From: Oribacterium parvum
GTDB taxonomy: Bacteria; Bacillota; Clostridia; Lachnospirales; Lachnospiraceae
Assembly: GCA_938022235.1 (NCBI GenBank)
Contig: CALIEL010000367.1
Location: 1 to 8,430, forward strand
Direction of reading: 5' to 3'
Length of the DNA stretch: 8,430 nucleotides
The notes under the pieces: generated by a model
Told to the model about the DNA's origin: nothing
Database searches by the model: none
The model's input: the letters and a program-made list of their open reading frames with translations, nothing else
Made by a program: the position numbers and the translations under genes
Part shown: positions 5,147-8,430 of the stretch, piece after piece
Layout of the letters: every line of letters starts with the position of its first letter
How positions within the stretch are numbered: position 1 is the first letter of the stretch

Positions 5147-6286
5147 CTATTCCGGAAAATGAGAAAGCAAAAACTCTAAAAAGCCTTTCAAGTTCAGATT
5201 TCCTTCCCATAAACGCCCCAGAATATAATTTAGCAGACTGAAGCCCACAAAACAGAAGCCGAAAAAGAGGAAGAGGCTTAAGGCGAAAATGCTGTATAAA
5301 AAGCAGATTTTCAGAACCTTTCCACTTTGGCCGTACTCTATTTTCAGAGCTGTATAGTCCAATACAATGCCCAAGGGTATTCCCAAGAGAAAGAGAAAAA
5401 GGGAAAACAGAGGAAATCCCAACAATAAGGAAAAAAAGGAAAGACTTGCTAAAAGGTAGAGTGCCAGTCTTCCTCTGGTAAAGAGGTAAAACAGGTCGGA
5501 AAAGCTCCTTCCCTCTGCAAAAAATAAAAGAAGGAAGAAGGGTAAGAGCAGAAAGCTTAAGGCATAGAGCAGGGAAAATTGAAGAGAGGCCGCCGGATGT
5601 CCATTGGAAAGATATAAACCGATAAAGAACATCAAAAGCAAGCTGATGGTAAAAAGCAGAGAGGTACTTTTATGCCCTGTCTTTTCCTTTTCCTTCAGCA
5701 TGGCTTCCTCCGGATCCGCTAAATATTCCCGGATTTCTCCCTGTAGAATCTTCGGTGCCTGCAAAAGCCCCTTGATTGCTCCGGAGGAAGGAAGTGCGGG
5801 AGAAAAGAAGGAGGAGCGAGCCTCCACAAAGACCGGAATCTCTCTTCTTTCGGAAGCTTCTTCAATAACAACGGTCTCCGAATCTTCTGAATGAATCGAT
5901 TTTTCCTCTTCCGAAGCATTCAAATTCTCCTCTTCCAAGGCTTTCTCTTTTGCATTACCCGGGTTCTCCTTTTCTAAAGCTTCCTGTTCTTGTTCCCCAT
6001 ATTCTTCCGAAGCTTCCTGCTCTTGTTCCCCATATTCTTCCGAAGCTTCCAACAGCGTTTCCCCAGCTTCTTTTACACTCTGTTCCTCAAAGTTCGTTTC
6101 TCTTGTTCTCTCTTCTTTTTCCTGTAAAGCCATTTCTAAAGCCGCAATCCTTGCCTCCAGAGCCTGCTCTCTTTCCTGCCTTTGCCGCTTTTTCTCCGCC
6201 TTCTTTTCCGCTTTTTTTGCTAAGCCTTTTTCTTTCTTAACAAATGCTTCTTCCCCTTCCGGCTTTTCTCCTTTTTTCTTCCCCAT
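5147..6286 (-). CDS. hypothetical protein: charged coiled-coil N-terminus plus multi-spanning membrane domain
   Basis: I do not recognise this 379-aa protein. Residues 1-60 are very rich in Lys, Glu, Arg and Ala and look like a coiled coil. Residues about 60-150 are acidic and include a duplicated EEYGEQEQEAS 11-mer (about 83-104). A moderately conserved-looking stretch (about 165-200, with AIKGLLQAPKILQGEI) precedes the membrane part. Hydrophobic segments lie near 208-227, 235-256, 273-310 (one long or two short) and 325-356, so four or five membrane helices with the charged half probably in the cytosol. There is no signal peptide and no visible catalytic motif. The ribosome binding site GAAGAAGGG lies about 11 bases from the ATG, a loose distance. 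It stands between two transport operons, with its own likely promoter upstream and the BMP promoter downstream, so it is probably a single-gene unit. It is a real gene by its length and its consistent topology. Confidence 0.8.
   Translation of the reverse strand: MGKKKGEKPEGEEAFVKKEKGLAKKAEKKAEKKRQRQEREQALEARIAALEMALQEKEERTRETNFEEQSVKEAGETLLEASEEYGEQEQEASEEYGEQEQEALEKENPGNAKEKALEEENLNASEEEKSIHSEDSETVVIEEASERREIPVFVEARSSFFSPALPSSGAIKGLLQAPKILQGEIREYLADPEEAMLKEKEKTGHKSTSLLFTISLLLMFFIGLYLSNGHPAASLQFSLLYALSFLLLPFFLLLFFAEGRSFSDLFYLFTRGRLALYLLASLSFFSLLLGFPLFSLFLFLLGIPLGIVLDYTALKIEYGQSGKVLKICFLYSIFALSLFLFFGFCFVGFSLLNYILGRLWEGNLNLKGFLEFLLSHFPE
5978..6050. repeat. 33-bp tandem duplication in the hypothetical membrane protein gene
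   Basis: Units at 5978-6010 and 6011-6043 differ at one base (T or C); the first 7 bases of a third copy follow (6044-6050). The unit is a multiple of three and encodes an 11-residue acidic repeat, so copy number can change without loss of frame. The near-identity of the two copies points to a recent event. Confidence 0.93.
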
Positions 6287-6334
6287 TACAGTAAAATCCC
6301 TTCTTCCGCTCTTTTCCTAAAACTTCTGTCCCAT

Positions 6335-6363
6335 ATTGTAGCCTAGTTCTTTTGTCTTGGAAA
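6335..6363 (-). promoter_or_regulatory. probable promoter of the hypothetical membrane protein gene
   Basis: On the minus strand -35 TTTCCA (6363-6358; 4 of 6 consensus bases) and -10 TACAAT (6340-6335; 5 of 6) are 17 bases apart. The start would fall near 6328, about 40 bases before the ATG at 6286. Confidence 0.5.
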
Positions 6364-6457
6364 GAGCTTCCTCCGCCTAATCCCGGATTTCCCATTCTTC
6401 CCTTGACTCAATTTTTTCATTCAAAGGAATAGGGAATGGAACATCAAGAAGCAAGTT

Positions 6458-6498
6458 TTCATCCATTTCGCTTTCGAAACAGCAATTCATCCATTTCG
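6458..6498. repeat. 13-bp direct repeat next to the DnaA boxes
   Basis: TTCATCCATTTCG occurs at 6458-6470 and exactly again at 6486-6498, 28 bp apart, in the same orientation. It lies 7 bp from the left arm of the DnaA-box palindrome. It could be a paired protein-binding site. Confidence 0.6.
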
Positions 6499-6505
6499 AC
6501 AAAAA

Positions 6506-6564
6506 TGTGGATAAGTCCTTTGTACATTTTCCCAAAAATGGGATTTTAAGAGGACTTATCCACA
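6506..6564. promoter_or_regulatory. pair of perfect DnaA boxes within a 14-bp inverted repeat
   Basis: TGTGGATAAGTCCT (6506-6519) and AGGACTTATCCACA (6551-6564) are exact reverse complements 31 bp apart. Each arm contains the consensus DnaA box TTATCCACA (6514-6506 on the minus strand, 6556-6564 on the plus strand). TTTTACACA at 6575-6583 is one mismatch from TTATNCACA. Between the arms is a smaller dyad TCCCA-AAAA-TGGGA (6530-6543). The palindrome has no T-run and is not a terminator. It is probably a DnaA-binding site; whether it is an origin, a titration site or a regulator is unknown. Confidence 0.6.
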
Positions 6565-6690
6565 AAAATTACACTTTTACACATTGCCAAGCTCTTTTTC
6601 TGCCTTTTTGCCTTCGATAAATTCAAAAAATACGAAAAAAAAGTTACGATATTCTTACTTTCCCCATTCTATTTCTTTTAAGAGCAGCTC

Positions 6691-7455
6691 TTAGGAAAGA
6701 AGATTCTGATAATTTCCCAGGAAGCTTTTCATTCTTTCCTGCTCTGAAGAAAAGACCTCCTCCGGACTTCCCTCGCAGATTACTTCTCCATCCGCCATAA
6801 AAAGGATGTGGTCGGAAATATCTTTGGCAAAGGTCATTTCATGGGTAACAATCACCATGGCCATCTTCTGTCCCTTTAGGGAGCGAATCACAGAAAGCAC
6901 TTCTCCCGTAAGCTCCGGATCCAGTGCAGAGGTTGGCTCATCAAAAAATAAAATCTTCGGCTCTAAGGCCAGGGCTCTGGCAATGGCCACCCTTTGCTTT
7001 TGTCCGCCGGAGAGGGAATAGGGATACTGCTCCGCCTTTTCCAAAAGCCCCATTTGGGAAAGCACTGCTTTGGCTTTTTCTTCCGCTTCTTCCTTTGTTT
7101 TTCTCTGCACGTGAATCAGGGGATCCATCACATTTTTCACAACCGTCCAATGGGGAAAAAGATTGAAGTTCTGAAACACCAGGCCGAAAAGCTTCTTGGC
7201 CTCTTCCTTTTCTTCCTTCGTTGCCTGTTTTTTCTGCCCTTCCGTCAACGAAAAAATCGCTTTTCCGTCATAGAAAAGCTCTCCTCCCTCCGCCTTTTCC
7301 AGGAGCGTGGCAATGCGAAGCAATGTGGACTTTCCGGAGCCGGAGGGGCCGATAATACTGAGCACCTCTCCCTCCTTACAGGACAGAGAAATCCCTTTCA
7401 GTATTTCCTCCCCGGAAAATGCCTTTCGTATATTTTTCATTTCTAAAATTGCCAT
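6691..7455 (-). CDS. polar amino acid ABC transporter ATP-binding protein (GlnQ/HisP type)
   Basis: This 254-aa cytosolic subunit powers an amino acid importer. Walker A is GPSGSGKS (36-43), Q-loop Gln95 lies in FQNFNLFPHWTV as is typical for the polar amino acid group, signature is LSGGQ (148-152), Walker B is ILFFDEP (168-174) and the switch is His205 in VTHEM. A Lys/Glu-rich stretch (about 72-88) sits between Walker A and the Q-loop, where relatives have a shorter loop. The ribosome binding site AGGAG lies 6 bases before the ATG at 7455. It follows its permease by 94 bp, a spacer made mostly of 36-bp repeats, and is the last gene of its operon. The exact amino acid cannot be told. Confidence 0.95.
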   Translation of the reverse strand: MAILEMKNIRKAFSGEEILKGISLSCKEGEVLSIIGPSGSGKSTLLRIATLLEKAEGGELFYDGKAIFSLTEGQKKQATKEEKEEAKKLFGLVFQNFNLFPHWTVVKNVMDPLIHVQRKTKEEAEEKAKAVLSQMGLLEKAEQYPYSLSGGQKQRVAIARALALEPKILFFDEPTSALDPELTGEVLSVIRSLKGQKMAMVIVTHEMTFAKDISDHILFMADGEVICEGSPEEVFSSEQERMKSFLGNYQNLLS

Positions 7456-7479
7456 GCCCTTCTCCTATAGATTGCTTTT

Positions 7480-7587
7480 ATTGATAATAGCTTCTCTTCT
7501 TTTCCGTCCGCTCCTATTGATAATGCCCTACCTTCTATTCCGTCCGCTCTTATTGATAATAGGCCATCTTCTTTTCCATCTGTTCCA
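7480..7587. repeat. three tandem 36-bp units spanning the permease 3' end and the following spacer
   Basis: Units lie at 7480-7515, 7516-7551 and 7552-7587. Each starts with ATTGATAAT on the plus strand; the shared core further on is TTCCGTCCGCTC (varied in the third). The unit at 7552-7587 codes for the last residues of the permease (MEKKMAYYQ and the start of its stop codon), while the other two are non-coding copies downstream. The likely history is two tandem duplications of the permease 3' end. The period is exactly 36 bp both times. Confidence 0.9.
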
Positions 7588-8200
7588 TAATAAAGGCTAC
7601 CACAAAATTGAAAATGTAGTATAGCACCCCTGCCATAATCAAGGGGAACATGGAGCTTTGGGAGGAGGACAGCGCCTTTGCCTGGGTAAACATTTCCATA
7701 ACGGAAATGGAAAAGGCTAAAGAAGTATCCTTTACCAGAGAAATCACCTCGTTGGTAATGGATGGAAGAATCTTCTTCCAAACCTGGGGAAGGATAATGC
7801 GGAAGAAGCACTGCATTTTGCTGTAGCCGAGAATTTCCGCCGCCTCATACTGCCCCCGGTCCATGGATTGAATTCCGGAACGATAGATTTCCGCAAAATA
7901 TGCCGCATAATTCAGGATAAAGCCGATATATACCGCCGTCATGCGGTAACCCGGATGGAGACTGACTTTGAAAATGTAATAGGGGCCGTAATACACCATA
8001 AAAAGCTGGAGCATTAAGGGGGTTCCCCGCATGAAGGAAATGTAAATTTTGATGATTCCCGAAATCAAGGGGTTCTTATGCATTCTCCCAAAGGCCACCA
8101 AAAGACCTAAGGGCAAAGAAAAAAGGAGGGTTATGGCGAAGATTCCCAGACTCACCAGCAATCCTTCTCCCAGCTTCCACAGCACCACAGTCCACTCCAT
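7550..8200 (-). CDS. polar amino acid ABC transporter permease (HisM/GlnP type)
   Basis: This 216-aa inner-membrane subunit forms the channel of an amino acid importer. It has the family's usual length. The RGTPLMLQLFMVYYG block (58-72) and the EAA loop that docks the ATPase, EAAEILGYSKMQCFFRIILPQ (about 119-139), identify it. Membrane segments lie near 13-39, 57-78, 88-107 and 185-206, with weaker hydrophobic stretches near 145-170. The ribosome binding site AGGGGAG lies 5-6 bases before the ATG. Upstream is the end of a probable substrate-binding protein; downstream is the ATPase. The C-terminal codons belong to a tandem repeat, so the tail length may vary between strains. Confidence 0.95.
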   Translation of the reverse strand: MEWTVVLWKLGEGLLVSLGIFAITLLFSLPLGLLVAFGRMHKNPLISGIIKIYISFMRGTPLMLQLFMVYYGPYYIFKVSLHPGYRMTAVYIGFILNYAAYFAEIYRSGIQSMDRGQYEAAEILGYSKMQCFFRIILPQVWKKILPSITNEVISLVKDTSLAFSISVMEMFTQAKALSSSQSSMFPLIMAGVLYYIFNFVVAFIMEQMEKKMAYYQ

Positions 8201-8243
8201 TTTTTCTCCCCTTTTCGTTTTTATTAGTTTTTTTCTATACTAC

Positions 8244-8279
8244 TCTATTGATTTCGTCTTATTCTATTGATTTCGTCTT
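8244..8279. repeat. two 17-bp direct repeats before the permease
   Basis: TCTATTGATTTCGTCTT occurs at 8244-8260 and exactly again at 8263-8279, a period of 19 bp. A TCTATTG at 8299 may be a degenerate further copy. The unit shares CTATTGAT with the 36-bp units after the permease, though the rest differs. Confidence 0.85.
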
Positions 8280-8291
8280 TCTCTCTTAATC

Positions 8292-8317
8292 CATTCACTC
8301 TATTGTGTTTGTGAATG
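8292..8317. other. 7-bp inverted repeat in the spacer before the permease
   Basis: CATTCAC (8292-8298) and GTGAATG (8311-8317) are exact reverse complements around 12 bases. No T-run follows on the minus strand, so it is a poor terminator. It may be an mRNA hairpin or a binding site between the substrate-binding protein gene and the permease. I found no convincing promoter in the 173-bp spacer 8201-8373. Confidence 0.4.
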
Positions 8318-8373
8318 TTCCGTACTACTCTCTGCAAAACGCCTTTATTTACCGTTTCAAAATTTTGTTTTTC

Positions 8374-8430
8374 CTATTGTAAGATAAAACCTTCCGTTGT
8401 GCCAAACCATTTTTCATTGATTTTATCAAT
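8374..8430 (-). CDS. C-terminal end of a probable amino acid ABC transporter substrate-binding protein (partial)
   Basis: Only 18 codons and a TAG stop are in the window; the 5' part lies beyond the right edge. They read IDKINEKWFGTTEGFILQ. The ending INEKWFG is typical of polar amino acid substrate-binding proteins, and the position directly before a HisM/GlnP-type permease and its ATPase fits that role. The identification depends on this short match and on context. Confidence 0.65.
   Translation of the reverse strand: MDKINEKWFGTTEGFILQ

Larger units (their letters stand above)
6287..6690. other. 404-bp gene-free region between the amino acid ATPase and the hypothetical gene
   Basis: No convincing gene lies here. 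From right to left it holds a small palindrome at the ATPase stop, an AT-rich stretch (about 6600-6665) with a run of eight A, three DnaA-box-like sites (6506-6583), a 13-bp direct repeat (6458-6498), and a likely promoter near 6335-6363. The combination is denser in structure than a plain spacer between operons. Confidence 0.7.

Noticed and set aside
6377..6565. 62-residue minus-strand open frame in the gap after the amino acid ATPase
   Set aside because: It begins with TTG, has no good ribosome binding site, no recognisable domain, and its 5' end lies in the DnaA-box palindrome.
6458..6583. CRISPR array or plasmid replicon
   Set aside because: There are only two short direct repeats with one spacer, no cas genes and no replication initiator gene in the window.
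6636..6664. AAAGT/ACTTT dyad followed by eight T on the minus strand as the terminator of the amino acid operon
   Set aside because: The T-run is good but the stem has only five pairs, mostly A-T, and a 12-base loop; too weak to list.
6678..6695. Palindrome AAGAGC-T-GCTCTT at the ATPase stop codon as a terminator
   Set aside because: As a hairpin it has only 5-6 pairs and is followed by A residues, not T, on the transcribed strand.
7443..7811. 122-residue minus-strand open frame overlapping the permease and the 36-bp repeats
   Set aside because: It overlaps the clear permease in another frame; its repeat pattern is explained by the DNA repeats being a multiple of three.
8416..8430. Palindrome ATTGAT-TTT-ATCAAT at the right edge as an operator
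   Set aside because: It falls in the codons for IDKIN of the substrate-binding protein and is cut by the window edge; coding sequence explains it.

Overview
All recognisable genes lie on the minus strand, so the window is read from right to left. The organism looks like a low- to mid-GC anaerobic Firmicute, probably a Clostridia/Lachnospiraceae-type bacterium. This is an inference from strong AGGAGG-type ribosome binding sites, A-rich spacers, a Gram-positive-style lipoprotein with a long charged linker, and an oxygen-sensitive glycyl radical enzyme with its activase. No transposase, integrase, tRNA, rRNA or CRISPR array is visible.

Right part (8430 to 6691): a polar amino acid ABC importer. 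It holds the last 18 residues of a probable substrate-binding protein, then a permease, then an ATPase of the GlnQ/HisP type. The permease's 3' end has been tandemly copied as 36-bp units that fill the spacer before the ATPase. Between this operon and the next gene is a 404-bp gap (6690 to 6287). It contains two perfect DnaA boxes (TTATCCACA) placed in the arms of a perfect 14-bp inverted repeat, a third near-match, a 13-bp direct repeat, and a likely promoter for the next gene.

Middle (6286 to 5147): a protein of unknown function with a highly charged, partly coiled-coil cytosolic N-terminus that includes an 11-residue tandem duplication. Its C-terminal half is strongly hydrophobic, with about four or five membrane segments.

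Left part (about 5100 to 1): a second transport operon with an unusual insertion. A good sigma-A-type promoter, overlapped by a perfect 10-bp inverted repeat, drives a BMP-family nucleoside-binding lipoprotein. Its transporter ATPase is at the left edge (cut off). Between these two normally adjacent partners lie a YjjI-family glycyl radical enzyme and its YjjW-family radical-SAM activase. In E. coli the same orphan pair sits beside the deoCABD deoxynucleoside genes. A second, differently organised link to nucleoside uptake suggests that YjjI acts in anaerobic nucleoside or deoxyribose catabolism. This is the most interesting message of the window. A probable intrinsic terminator separates yjjI from yjjW and could keep the activase below the level of its enzyme.

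A recurring theme is short tandem repeats: 18 bp in yjjW, about 14 bp before yjjI, 33 bp in the unknown membrane protein, 36 bp after the permease, and 19 bp before it. They mark this genome as prone to small tandem duplications.
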